Shown one piece after another: positions 1-7,769 of a stretch of DNA of 64,000 bases. Position 1 is the first letter of the stretch. Every line of letters starts with the position of its first letter. The notes beneath the pieces were generated by a model that worked only from the letters and a program-made list of their open reading frames with translations, did not search any database and was not told where the DNA came from. Origin of the DNA: an uncultured Collinsella sp. (lineage in GTDB: Bacteria > Actinomycetota > Coriobacteriia > Coriobacteriales > Coriobacteriaceae); NCBI GenBank assembly GCA_902496115.1, contig CABUZK010000007.1:1-64000 (forward strand), read 5' to 3'. The position numbers and the translations under genes were made by a program.

Positions 1-2
1 AC

Positions 3-89
3 CTCGTGTACTATCGTGAGGAGCGGATCAAGAAGTCCCTCGGGTGGCTGAGCCCGATGGAGTACCGCAGGAAGCTTGGATACGCCTAG
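3..89 (+). CDS. C-terminal end of an IS3-family transposase (cut by window edge)
   Basis: The last 28 codons of a reading frame that enters from the left edge. The peptide reads LVYYREERIKKSLGWLSP and then MEYRRKLGYA before a TAG stop. The pattern YY-x5-RIK-x4-G-x-LSPxEYR is the usual C-terminal signature of the rve-type (DDE) integrase domain of IS3/IS150-family transposases, just after the catalytic Glu. The catalytic residues themselves lie outside the window, so it cannot be judged whether the element is intact. A palindromic repeat follows about 40 bases downstream. Confidence 0.75.
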   Translation, partial: LVYYREERIKKSLGWLSPMEYRRKLGYA

Positions 90-126
90 GCGCGGTCCAA
101 GAAATCGTCCGCACCCCCTAAAAACA

Positions 127-195
127 AAGTTGCGGTGAAATAGTTCCTGCTTGGCCGTCAAATGGCCCATTCTAGGAACTATTCCACCGCAACTT
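127..195. repeat. 68-nt palindromic repeat, copy 1 (TTCCTG subtype)
   Basis: Near-perfect inverted repeat beginning AAGTTGCGGTGAAATAGTTC and ending with the matching reverse complement, with a short hairpin loop (GGCC...GGCC). Three relatives occur at 3402-3469, 6966-7033 and 13192-13259. The copy at 13192 is of the same subtype (TAGTTCCTG in the arm). It lies between the transposase tail and the convergent M20 gene and could also end transcription. Confidence 0.8.
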
Positions 196-217
196 AGATT
201 GGTAAAACCGCGTAACC

Positions 218-1654
218 TTAAAGCTCCAGTTCGTTTAGACGAAGGATTGCCACGATATAGATCTTGAGTGCTTGCTTGAGCTGCTCCTCGTTGGCGCACT
301 CGTTGGGGCCGTGCATCTGGCCGCCCCATGCGGGCAGCTCCAGGCCGGTCTCCTCTGGGCCAAACGAGACGGCGCGGGCAAAGTTGCGCGCATACGTGCC
401 GCCGCCCATGGCAAAGGGCTCGGCATGCTTGCCCGTAAACTCGTTATAGGTATCGATAAGCGCCTTCACGGCCGGATCGTCGGCAGACACTGAGAACGGC
501 ACCTTTGCGCGACCCACGCGATACGTCACGCCAAAGCGGCCCACGAGCGGCTCGAGCTGCTCGCAGATGGTATCGGCACTGGTGCTATCGGGGAAGCGCA
601 CGTCGATGACCTGCTCAATGTAGCCATCCACCACGCGGATGACGCCGGGGTTGCACGTGAGCGGGCCAAACGCCGCGCTCGTCGCATCGATACCCAGGCC
701 GCGACCATAGGCGTCCGCATGCACAAAGGCCAGAAACTTGACAAACTCGTGCTCGGCAGGCGTCAGCAGGCGCTCGTCGCGCGCACCAAACGCGTCCTCG
801 GCCTCACGCAGATACGCCACGATGAGGCCGACGGCATTGATCGTTCCCTCGGGCATCGAGGCATGACCGCCAATGCCGTGGGCGAAAATCTGCGCATGCC
901 CGTTATCGAGTGCGGTGATCTCCAGGCGGTCGGCATTCTCAGCGGGTGCCGGCAGCTCATCGGCGGCAATCGCAAGCTCGCAGATAGACTGCGACGGAAT
1001 GGCGTTGCTCGCCTCGGCACCGCTCCAGGACACAATGCGCCCGCCGTCGATCTTGGGGCTCACAAACGTCGCCCCAAACTGGCCCTTCTCGGCATTACAG
1101 ACCGGGAACTCGGCATCGGGCGTAAATAGAAAGTCGGGGTCTGCGTGGTTCTCCAGATAATGGTGAACGTCGGACATGCCCACTTCCTCATCGCAGCCCA
1201 GCAGCGCACGGAAGGTATAGCGCGGCACAATGCCGTGCTTGAGCAGGTAGGCGCCGGCATAGAGCGACAACACCGCCGGACCCTTGTCGTCGATCACGCC
1301 ACGGCCGAGCAGCCAGCCCTCGCGGCGCTCCATCGCAAACGGGTCGGTGTTCCAACCGGGGCCAGCGGGTACCACGTCCACATGGCAGATGGTCGCGAGC
1401 TGCTTATCGCCGCGGCCCGGAATATCGGCGATTCCCACAAAGCCCTCGTCGTCGCTCGTCTGGTAGCCGAGCTTTTGCGCGATGCCGAGCGCGCAATCGA
1501 GTGCGTCACGGACCGGGCGGCCAAACGGCGCGCCGGGCTCCGCATCAGCAGAAACTGCCACGGACGGATAGCTCACCAGCTGCTCAATATCGGCGACAAC
1601 ATCTTCCCAGACCTCGTCGACATACTCGGCAACGCTCTGCTCCACCTGATTCAT
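218..1654 (-). CDS. M20-family metallopeptidase, PepV/Sapep-type dipeptidase
   Basis: Predicted cytoplasmic di-zinc dipeptidase of 478 residues that would hydrolyse dipeptides from imported peptides. The M20 metal ligands are visible: the CHVDVVPAGPGW block (His and Asp), GRGVIDDKGP (bridging Asp), DEEVGMSD (catalytic Glu pair), DAEFPVCNAEKG, and a late GGGTYAR...GPNE segment carrying the last His region. The length fits the PepV class, which carries a lid domain between the catalytic halves. I chose the ATG at 1654 because AAGGAGGT precedes it at good spacing; a longer frame to 1699 lacks such a site. It is convergent with the repeat at 127-195 and follows the HAD gene on the same strand by about 55 bases, so the two may be co-transcribed. 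The substrate is inferred from the family only. Confidence 0.88.
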   Translation of the reverse strand: MNQVEQSVAEYVDEVWEDVVADIEQLVSYPSVAVSADAEPGAPFGRPVRDALDCALGIAQKLGYQTSDDEGFVGIADIPGRGDKQLATICHVDVVPAGPGWNTDPFAMERREGWLLGRGVIDDKGPAVLSLYAGAYLLKHGIVPRYTFRALLGCDEEVGMSDVHHYLENHADPDFLFTPDAEFPVCNAEKGQFGATFVSPKIDGGRIVSWSGAEASNAIPSQSICELAIAADELPAPAENADRLEITALDNGHAQIFAHGIGGHASMPEGTINAVGLIVAYLREAEDAFGARDERLLTPAEHEFVKFLAFVHADAYGRGLGIDATSAAFGPLTCNPGVIRVVDGYIEQVIDVRFPDSTSADTICEQLEPLVGRFGVTYRVGRAKVPFSVSADDPAVKALIDTYNEFTGKHAEPFAMGGGTYARNFARAVSFGPEETGLELPAWGGQMHGPNECANEEQLKQALKIYIVAILRLNELEL

Positions 1655-1708
1655 GGACGACCTCCTTAGCAATGAGCGGCGAGCGTGCCCGCCCCTCACA
1701 TCACGTCA

Positions 1709-2377
1709 TTAGATAGCGAAAAGTTTAGCAAGCTCGGCCACCGAGTGCACCACCGCATCGGCACCCGCCGCCTCGTGCTCGCCCGGCGCCGCCGCGCCCG
1801 AATAGATGCCGATGCACGGCACGCCCATCGCGTGCGCGCCCTCCACATCGTTAAAGCGATCGCCGATCATCACGGCCTCGTCCGCGGTCGCACCGAGCGC
1901 CGCCAGGGCATCGCGGACCGAATCTGCCTTGGTCTCGCGCCCCTGCGGCGGATTCATGCCGACCACGGCTTCGAACTGGCAAAGCCCCAGCTCACGCACC
2001 ATGTCAATGCACTTTGCCTCCATGCGCGACGTCGCCACAGCCAAGCGATGCCCTTGCGCGACAAGGCCATCGAGCAGCTCGGGGATCCCGTCGAACACGG
2101 GATACTCCTCCGGTCCCAGCTCATCAAAAAAGGCGCGGTACTCGTCGGCCACCACCAGCGACTCCTCGCGGGAGAATCCATAAAAGTCGTGAAAGCTCTT
2201 CCACAGGGGCGGCCCGATCATGCGGCGCAGATCACCCATCTGCGCCTCCGAAAACCCGCGCGCAGCCAGCGTCTTGCACGTCGAGGTCATCACCGCCCGG
2301 CCCGTATCTGCCACCGTGCCGTCAAAATCGAACAGCACGACCGGCCGTTTGCCTATCTCCAACGCCTCCATCGGCAT
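1709..2377 (-). CDS. HAD-superfamily phosphatase (phosphoglycolate phosphatase-like)
   Basis: Haloacid dehalogenase-type phosphatase of 222 residues. Motif I is VVLFDFDGTVADTG near the N terminus, with the nucleophile Asp and the Mg-binding Asp. Motif II is the VATSR segment, and motif IV is MIGDRFNDVEGA. A helical cap lies between motif I and motif II, so it belongs to subfamily I, where Gph and pyrophosphatase PpaX-type enzymes sit. The start at 2377 has GAGG five bases upstream, while the longer frame to 2404 has no ribosome site. The substrate cannot be read from the sequence; phosphoglycolate or a pyrimidine nucleotide are usual for this subfamily. It is divergent from the degV gene at 2528. 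Confidence 0.85.
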   Translation of the reverse strand: MPMEALEIGKRPVVLFDFDGTVADTGRAVMTSTCKTLAARGFSEAQMGDLRRMIGPPLWKSFHDFYGFSREESLVVADEYRAFFDELGPEEYPVFDGIPELLDGLVAQGHRLAVATSRMEAKCIDMVRELGLCQFEAVVGMNPPQGRETKADSVRDALAALGATADEAVMIGDRFNDVEGAHAMGVPCIGIYSGAAAPGEHEAAGADAVVHSVAELAKLFAI

Positions 2378-2421
2378 TCCTCTTCCCCAGTTGACGATTT
2401 CCACACCGACACTTCAAACTG

Positions 2422-2450
2422 TTGACTATTCAACAATTGAACCTAGTAAT
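2422..2450 (+). promoter_or_regulatory. Candidate promoter of the first degV gene
   Basis: TTGACT at 2422-2427 is followed after 17 bases by TAGTAAT at 2444-2450, close to a sigma-70 -35/-10 pair. The -35 box lies inside a small inverted repeat (GTTGA-CTAT-TCAAC). The block TGTTGACTAT resembles TGTTCACTAT in front of the second degV gene (22109-22118, minus strand), which hints at one shared regulator. Predicted by eye. Confidence 0.4.
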
Positions 2451-2527
2451 GTGGAACGACTCAACTATACTTGTCGCACTTTGCTTTCAGAAGGCGGCGC
2501 GCAAGCGCCCCAACGAAAGGTGCAATT

Positions 2528-3388
2528 ATGTCTTTTGCCATCATAACCGACTCCACGTCGGACATCTCCCCCGCCCGCGCCCAAGAGCTCGGCATTTACG
2601 TGATTCCGCTGCATGTGATTATCGAGGGCGAGGACCTGCTCGACCAGGTGCAAATTACCGCCCAGGAGTACGTCGCGCGCATGGCCGGCTCCGAGCAGCT
2701 GCCGCACACCTCGCAGCCAAGCGGCGGCGAGTTCAAGGCGCTCTTTGATCGCGTGCTCGCCGACGGCCACGACAGCGCCATCTTTATCTCGCTGTGCAGC
2801 GAGTGGTCTGCCTGCTACGCCAACGCGTGCCAGGTTGCCGATACCCACGAGCTCGACGTGCGCTGCATCGATTCGCGCACCGGTTCGGGCGCCGAGGGTT
2901 TGCTGGTGGAGTACGCGCTGGCCATGCGCGAGGACGGCCGCAGCCTGGACGAGACCGAGGCGCAGATCCGTGCGACGCTGCCCGACGCCCATCTGCTGCT
3001 GATTCCGCGCACACTCGAGAACCTGGTCAAGAACGGCCGCGCGCCCAAGCTCGCTGGCCAGCTGACGCAGATGCTCAACATTCGTCTGGCCGTTTCGCCG
3101 GAGTGGAAATCGGGCGAGATCAAGGCCATCAAAAAGGGCCGCGGCGCCAAGCGCATCGTCGCCAACACCATGGCCGATTGCCTCGCATTTTTGGCCGAGC
3201 ACCCGGGCTCTAGCGTGCGCGTGCTCACAACCGGCGCCACCGAGGAGCACGAGCTCGTCAGCCAAGCGCTCGCGGGCCAAGACTACGTAGACGCCGGCGC
3301 CGGCCCCATCGGCTGCACCATCGCCACCCACGTAGGCGTCGACGCCATCGCCATCAGCTACTGCCCCCGCTACCAGCCCATCCACTAG
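2528..3388 (+). CDS. DegV-family protein (fatty-acid-binding, FakB-like), copy 1
   Basis: A 286-residue DegV-fold protein. DegV proteins bind one long-chain fatty acid and, in FakAB systems, present it to the kinase FakA for phosphorylation and entry into phospholipid synthesis. Visible features are the N-terminal FAIITDSTSDIS block, HTSQPSGGEF (the TSQPS fatty-acid carboxylate-binding signature), the SRTGSGAEG loop and a C-terminal GPIGCTIATHVGVDAIAI segment. The start at 2528 has AAAGG upstream, and the longer frame beginning at 2471 has no clear site. A second, diverged DegV is encoded at 21128-22018. No fakA is seen in the window. The gene is followed by a palindromic repeat that may end its transcript. 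Confidence 0.88.
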   Translation: MSFAIITDSTSDISPARAQELGIYVIPLHVIIEGEDLLDQVQITAQEYVARMAGSEQLPHTSQPSGGEFKALFDRVLADGHDSAIFISLCSEWSACYANACQVADTHELDVRCIDSRTGSGAEGLLVEYALAMREDGRSLDETEAQIRATLPDAHLLLIPRTLENLVKNGRAPKLAGQLTQMLNIRLAVSPEWKSGEIKAIKKGRGAKRIVANTMADCLAFLAEHPGSSVRVLTTGATEEHELVSQALAGQDYVDAGAGPIGCTIATHVGVDAIAISYCPRYQPIH

Positions 3389-3401
3389 GGGCACCTTTAC
3401 C

Positions 3402-3469
3402 ACTTGCGGTGGAATAGGGACTGTTTTTTGGCGTATGGCCACAAATCAATCCCTATTTCACCGCAACTT
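3402..3469. repeat. 68-nt palindromic repeat, copy 2 (GGGACTG subtype)
   Basis: Starts ACTTGCGGTGGAATAGGGAC and ends in the complementary arm (TCCCTATTTCACCGCAACTT). It is nearly identical, including the loop, to the copy at 6966-7033, and the two flank the primase-helicase gene in the same orientation. It sits 13 bases after the degV stop codon. Confidence 0.85.
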
Positions 3470-3556
3470 CTTTTGCTGAGCCATCCATATACAAGATATG
3501 CTGACGATCGGCGCATTCCCAGCTGTTTAGGGGAGCTTCGACTAGCCCCTAGCGGT

Positions 3557-3788
3557 ACCCGGTGGGCAAAAAATGGCAAATATGAGTACTGTCATAAATT
3601 TAGTAACAGCAAAATTTCGCTGAAATTGCCCGCTCCCACCGATTTCAAGCTCCATAAAGCCCCGAATCGTCGTGTTTAGGGGGGGGTGAATATACTAAAA
3701 CTCAGTCAATTGGTCTTAGATACTTCTCAAATGATATGAGACTAACCGGGCAACAGTACTCATATTTGCCATTTTTTGCCCACCGGGT
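3557..3788. repeat. 232-bp element with 36-bp perfect terminal inverted repeats (element A)
   Basis: The left end (3557-3592, starting ACCCGGTGGGCAAAAAATGG) and right end (3753-3788) are exact reverse complements over 36 bases. The inner 160 bases are AT-richer and have no gene. A related element with similar ends lies at 37931-38171. The architecture fits a miniature inverted-repeat element or a structured RNA or attachment element. No target-site duplication is obvious. Confidence 0.8.
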
Positions 3789-3996
3789 CTGAATGAGGTC
3801 CGCTCTTTACGCCTCCGGCTACCCATATGACCGCAAACCCTGATTATCAAGGGCCGTCGCGCGCCTTGGCATCGACCGAAAGCCGCTCGCAGAATAATCC
3901 CTTGCCATTAGCAAACTTGAATCGAAATTACATATCCCAAAAAGCCGTAATGCCGTACCCTCGTCTCAACAACTCCAATACAAGGACGGCATTCAA

Positions 3997-6981
3997 ATGG
4001 GCAACGCCATGCATCAATACGCCCTCTTTGGGACCGCACAATTTAAATACGATCAGACGATCACACATATATCGGACCAACACCGACAAATCGTCATTTG
4101 CAACAACGGTTCAGACGTACGCTACGCAACGCTAGAAGAGTGGGAAGAAGCTGGCGCTTTGTTCGATGAACGAGCACAAATCGAGGGCATCGTCACCAGC
4201 GCGAGCCCAGCACGCGATAAACTCGAGCTCTTTCGCAGTCTCTTTACCGGGCGCAAAGATGTTTACGCTCATGGATATCGCAGAAAGGACGGGGGCATTG
4301 GCTATACGCCTGCTTGTGCTAATGAGTGGGAGCCAGGAATTTGCCCCAAAGCAGCCCATCAAAGAGTTAAATGTGTAGAATGCAGCAATCGCGTCTTCCC
4401 GGAATTAAGCGATGCCGCAATCATTGCTCACTTTAAAGGCAACGATGACCGGTTCCGCGATGTCCTCGGGCAATATGTTCTCGATAGGAACTGCAACACG
4501 AAAGTTCTCGTCATCGATTTTGACAAAGCGGACTGGAAAGAGGCAACAAATGCCGTACGGCTTGTTGCAATACGACGGGGCATTAACGCCGCCGTTGAGC
4601 GCTCAAGGTCCGGCAACGGCGCCCACATCTGGTTTTTCTTCCTCGAGCCAATCAGCGCAAAGGCTGCCCGAGAGTTTGGAAGTTGCCTCATAACCGAAGC
4701 TGCGGCGCATAATAAGACAATCACGTTCGAGGCCTTTGATCGAATGCTACCCGCTCAGGCCACTATTCCCGATGGAGGCTTCGGAAACCTCATCGCACTC
4801 CCCTTTCAAGGCAAGGCGCAACGTGAAGGAAACAGTGTATTTGTAGACGAACAATTCAAGCCCTTTCCCGACCAATGGCTCTATCTATCACAAGTCCAGC
4901 TGATTCCGCGCTCGACGGTGCAAGATCTGATTGAGGCCCCTGGAAACAACCCACACGGAACAGCAACAACTACGGTGGCAAACAAGGGCAAACGGTATGC
5001 CCAAAGACCACGAAAGCGACTACCACTCACATCGCGGGACTTTCCCTCATCGCTGCCCGTTATTCAAGCCGATATGCTGTACATCCCCGAGAAGTCTCTG
5101 AGTCCAGCAGCTCAAATGGAAATCCGCGGACTTGCGACATTTGCCAATCCGGCATTCTATCGCGCGCAGTCCATGCATCAATCAGTATTCGGCAAACCGC
5201 GACTCATAGACCTTAGCGAACTGAGAGATGGTCATGTTGCAATTCCCCGGGGCTGCAAAACTCAACTTGAGCGGCTAGTTCAAGAGACCGGCGTTACCGC
5301 CCACTATTCAGACGAGCGCAAATCGGGCAATCCGATTGTTATGGCATTTAAAGGAGTCCTTCGCCCTGAGCAGCAAATCGCCGCTGATCAGATGCTCATA
5401 TACGAAGACGGAATCATGTCCGCGCCGACAGGCTTCGGTAAAACAGTCGTCGGAGCTTATCTTATTGCATCCATTGGTCTTCCAACGCTCGTCATCGTTC
5501 CCAAAACCGCACTCATAACCCAATGGAAATCCCAGCTCGAGCGATTTATCGACATTACGGACAACAGGGAGCCCGTCCGAACCCCAAAAGGACGAATCAG
5601 CAAAAGGCAGCCTCCGGTCATCGGACAAATAGGAGGAGGCAAAATGGCCGTAAGCGGCCTCGTCGACATCGCTTCGTTCCAGTCGTTATCTGGCAAAGAC
5701 CGTCAAACCGGAGAGCCGATAGTTAAGGGCCTTGTTCGTAATTACGGCCTCATTATCTGCGACGAATGCCACCATGCCGCCGCACCACAGCTCGAGCTTA
5801 TTCTCAAGTCCGCCCCGGCCAAATACGTATACGGCCTTTCTGCGACGCCCGAACGATCCGACGGCCTTACGCGGGCGCTCTCCATGCTCTGCGGCCCGCT
5901 CCGTTATGTTATCGATCCAAAAGCGCAAGCGATTCAGCAGGGCATCCAGCGCATCGTACGGCCTCGTTTTACTGGAATTCGACTACCCGCCTACGAGCCA
6001 GGTGCAAGCTTCAATCAGATTCTCGACCTGCCGTGCACGCATGCAGCTAGAAACGAATTGATTGTCAACGACGCTATTGAAGCTGCGTCAAACGGCCGGC
6101 ATCCGCTCGTGCTGACTAAAAGGAAAAAGCATGCCGAGGAGCTGTTCGGGATGCTCAAAAACCAAGGACACGAACCCGTTCTCCTGACCGGGGAAATCGA
6201 CGCCAAAGAAAGAAAAACGATACTGAGCAGTCTTCCCCGCTTCGAGCATGAACATCGAATCATCGTCGCCACCGAAAGCCTTTTGGGCGAGGGCTTCGAT
6301 CTGTCCTACCTTGACACTCTACTCATTGCCACGCCGATATCGTGGGACGGCAGCATCACGCAGCAGGCAGGCAGGCTCCATAGAAGCCACGAGGGCAAGC
6401 GACGGGTTGAGATATTCGACTACGTTGATTTATCTATACCCATGCTCGCCCGCATGTACCAGAAGAGACTCAAGACCTACGCCAAGCTCGGGTACGAAGT
6501 CTACGTGACCGGAGGCAGCGAGCAGTCCGATCAAAACATTCTCATAGAACCGGCTAATGCCGTAGAGACTCTGGTTGAAGACATCGTTGGCGCCGCTAAG
6601 AGCATCTTCATTGCCGCGCCCTACGCATCCGCCGCCTGCCTCGCAAAGCTCGGCGATGCAATCAAAGGTGCCACTGCCCGAGGGATTGCTCTTGAGTTTT
6701 TCATTGCCTCGACTCCGCGCGAAGATGCAAGCGAGACTTTGGCAAAAATGAACGTCGAGCATGCCATTAGAGCAGAAGGACGTTTGTGTGCAGCGATAAT
6801 TGACGAAGAAACTATCTGGTACGGAACGATCCCGCTACTAGCTTTCCCCAAGAAAGAAGACTGCAGCATCAGGTTCAAAAACAGCGAGATCGCAGCGGAG
6901 CTCTTAGACGAAATCAACCACAAGGGAAAGCCAGATGCCACGTCAACAGGCAGGACATCCCCACCACTTGCGGTGGAATAG
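3997..6981 (+). CDS. Primase-helicase of the TOTE-conflict type (AEP + SF2 helicase + PLD-like tail)
   Basis: A 994-residue multidomain protein. Residues about 60-140 hold the FRSLFTGRKDVYAHGY segment and a Cys/His cluster (CPKAAHQRVKCVEC), likely zinc-binding. An archaeo-eukaryotic primase domain follows: D174-F-D176 of VLVIDFDKADW, the RSRSGNGAH motif with H210, and NLIALPFQGKA. A superfamily-2 helicase comes next: SAPTGFGKT (K482), DECHH (589-593), SATPERSDG, and QQAGRLHR near 789. The C-terminal 120 residues resemble a PLD-like subdomain without an HKD motif. Pfam groups this primase with TOTE conflict systems, inferred to act against invading DNA. AAGGACGG precedes the ATG. It stands alone between two copies of a 68-nt palindrome, and its last codons (PPLAVE, stop) are read from the second copy, so the original C terminus may have been replaced. 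Base composition is less GC-rich than its neighbours, suggesting acquisition by transfer. Confidence 0.85.
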   Translation: MGNAMHQYALFGTAQFKYDQTITHISDQHRQIVICNNGSDVRYATLEEWEEAGALFDERAQIEGIVTSASPARDKLELFRSLFTGRKDVYAHGYRRKDGGIGYTPACANEWEPGICPKAAHQRVKCVECSNRVFPELSDAAIIAHFKGNDDRFRDVLGQYVLDRNCNTKVLVIDFDKADWKEATNAVRLVAIRRGINAAVERSRSGNGAHIWFFFLEPISAKAAREFGSCLITEAAAHNKTITFEAFDRMLPAQATIPDGGFGNLIALPFQGKAQREGNSVFVDEQFKPFPDQWLYLSQVQLIPRSTVQDLIEAPGNNPHGTATTTVANKGKRYAQRPRKRLPLTSRDFPSSLPVIQADMLYIPEKSLSPAAQMEIRGLATFANPAFYRAQSMHQSVFGKPRLIDLSELRDGHVAIPRGCKTQLERLVQETGVTAHYSDERKSGNPIVMAFKGVLRPEQQIAADQMLIYEDGIMSAPTGFGKTVVGAYLIASIGLPTLVIVPKTALITQWKSQLERFIDITDNREPVRTPKGRISKRQPPVIGQIGGGKMAVSGLVDIASFQSLSGKDRQTGEPIVKGLVRNYGLIICDECHHAAAPQLELILKSAPAKYVYGLSATPERSDGLTRALSMLCGPLRYVIDPKAQAIQQGIQRIVRPRFTGIRLPAYEPGASFNQILDLPCTHAARNELIVNDAIEAASNGRHPLVLTKRKKHAEELFGMLKNQGHEPVLLTGEIDAKERKTILSSLPRFEHEHRIIVATESLLGEGFDLSYLDTLLIATPISWDGSITQQAGRLHRSHEGKRRVEIFDYVDLSIPMLARMYQKRLKTYAKLGYEVYVTGGSEQSDQNILIEPANAVETLVEDIVGAAKSIFIAAPYASAACLAKLGDAIKGATARGIALEFFIASTPREDASETLAKMNVEHAIRAEGRLCAAIIDEETIWYGTIPLLAFPKKEDCSIRFKNSEIAAELLDEINHKGKPDATSTGRTSPPLAVE

Positions 6982-7033
6982 GGACTGTTTTTGGCTTATC
7001 AGCCGCAAATCAATCCCTATTCCACCGCAACTT
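6966..7033. repeat. 68-nt palindromic repeat, copy 3 (GGGACTG subtype)
   Basis: Near-identical to 3402-3469 and in the same orientation. It overlaps the 3' end of the primase-helicase gene and supplies its stop codon (GCGGTGGAATAG). Thirteen bases further on is the stop of the convergent toxin gene, so it may serve as a two-way terminator. Confidence 0.85.
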
Positions 7034-7045
7034 AGAAATCGGCAA

Positions 7046-7354
7046 TCAGCCCTGCGGGCCCCGGAACAGTTCCTCATGCGAGCCCATTCTGACCAGTCGG
7101 ATCACAGGATTAGTCTTATGCGGCAAGTAGAGAACGATCACATCGACCAAGCCATCGGATAGATGGAAATCGATGTGGCCGTTGTAATTGCCGCCCGGGT
7201 TTGAAAGCTCATGGGCGCCATATTCCGCGGGAAGCGAGCCGCGAGCTGCAAGCTCTGCGACTGCCGCCTTAAACTCGGTTTTTAGCTGCGGATGGATGCG
7301 CGTCGTCCGTTTGTAATCCGCCTTAAACTGAGCCTCGACTTTAATCTCAAACAT
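7046..7354 (-). CDS. YafQ/RelE-family toxin
   Basis: A 102-residue protein of the RelE/ParE fold, YafQ branch. These are ribosome-dependent mRNA endonucleases that cut in the ribosomal A site and are neutralised by a cognate antitoxin. The KADYKRTTR segment near the N terminus, the HELSNPGGNYNGHIDFHLS stretch (the family's H-x-L and D-x-H region) and the terminal LVRMGSHEELF match the YafQ pattern, with the His of GSHEELF in the catalytic position. It begins two bases after the antitoxin stop codon, so they form one operon with the antitoxin first, as in dinJ-yafQ. Confidence 0.85.
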   Translation of the reverse strand: MFEIKVEAQFKADYKRTTRIHPQLKTEFKAAVAELAARGSLPAEYGAHELSNPGGNYNGHIDFHLSDGLVDVIVLYLPHKTNPVIRLVRMGSHEELFRGPQG

Positions 7355-7356
7355 CG

Positions 7357-7656
7357 CTAGTCCTCATCGAGGAACGATATAAGCTCATCAGCGTTATTGA
7401 ATGACGGGCTGTCGTCTGGCAGAATCCCCAACTCATGAGCCTCGGCAATCACCATGGCGCGCCTCGTCGCCTCGTTGGGAACTTCGGGCCGACCCACAAT
7501 CTCAAACGGAATCTTTCGCTGATTTACCAGCTGCCGAACAGCAAGGTTGAGATACGAATTGAGACTCAGGCCAACTGTATCCAAGAACTCAGTCGCCTGT
7601 TCCTTGAGCCCCTCTTCGATGCGAACCGTCGTAGGCTTAACCGTTACAGTAGACAT
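7357..7656 (-). CDS. RelB/DinJ-family antitoxin
   Basis: A 99-residue antitoxin partner of the toxin at 7046-7354. The N terminus carries the ribbon-helix-helix segment (TVRIEEGLKEQATEFLDTVG, then LSLNSYLNLAVRQLV) typical of RelB/DinJ proteins, which dimerise to bind their own promoter. The C-terminal half (GILPDDSPSFNNADELISFL) is the toxin-wrapping part. The start at 7656 has GGAGGT upstream; an in-frame extension to 7728 has no ribosome site and crosses the upstream palindrome. Autoregulation is expected for the family, and the perfect palindrome at 7702-7741 is a candidate operator. Confidence 0.88.
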   Translation of the reverse strand: MSTVTVKPTTVRIEEGLKEQATEFLDTVGLSLNSYLNLAVRQLVNQRKIPFEIVGRPEVPNEATRRAMVIAEAHELGILPDDSPSFNNADELISFLDED

Positions 7657-7701
7657 ACGCGACCTCCTCGCTCTCGTCTTTTGCATCAGTATACCCAGTT
7701 T

Positions 7702-7741
7702 AGAAGGCAGACTGATGTTAAATAGCATCAGTCTGCCTTCT
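7702..7741. promoter_or_regulatory. Perfect 16-bp inverted repeat upstream of the toxin-antitoxin operon
   Basis: AGAAGGCAGACTGATG (7702-7717), an 8-base loop TTAAATAG, and the exact reverse complement (7726-7741). It lies 45 bases upstream of the antitoxin start and 28 bases past the stop of the LOG gene on the same strand. It could be the RelB/DinJ-type operator or a terminator hairpin for the LOG transcript; no strong T-run follows, which favours the operator. Confidence 0.6.
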
Positions 7742-7769
7742 CATCACTACAACGACAGGCGCGCTCGCC

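Larger units (their letters stand above)
3389..3996. other. Repeat-filled intergenic region upstream of the primase-helicase gene
   Basis: Six hundred bases without a credible gene. It holds the 68-nt palindrome (3402-3469) and the 232-bp inverted-end element (3557-3788). The last 200 bases, after the element, have lower GC and lead into the ribosome site AAGGACGG in front of the ATG at 3997. Short frames here lack ribosome sites. Confidence 0.6.
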
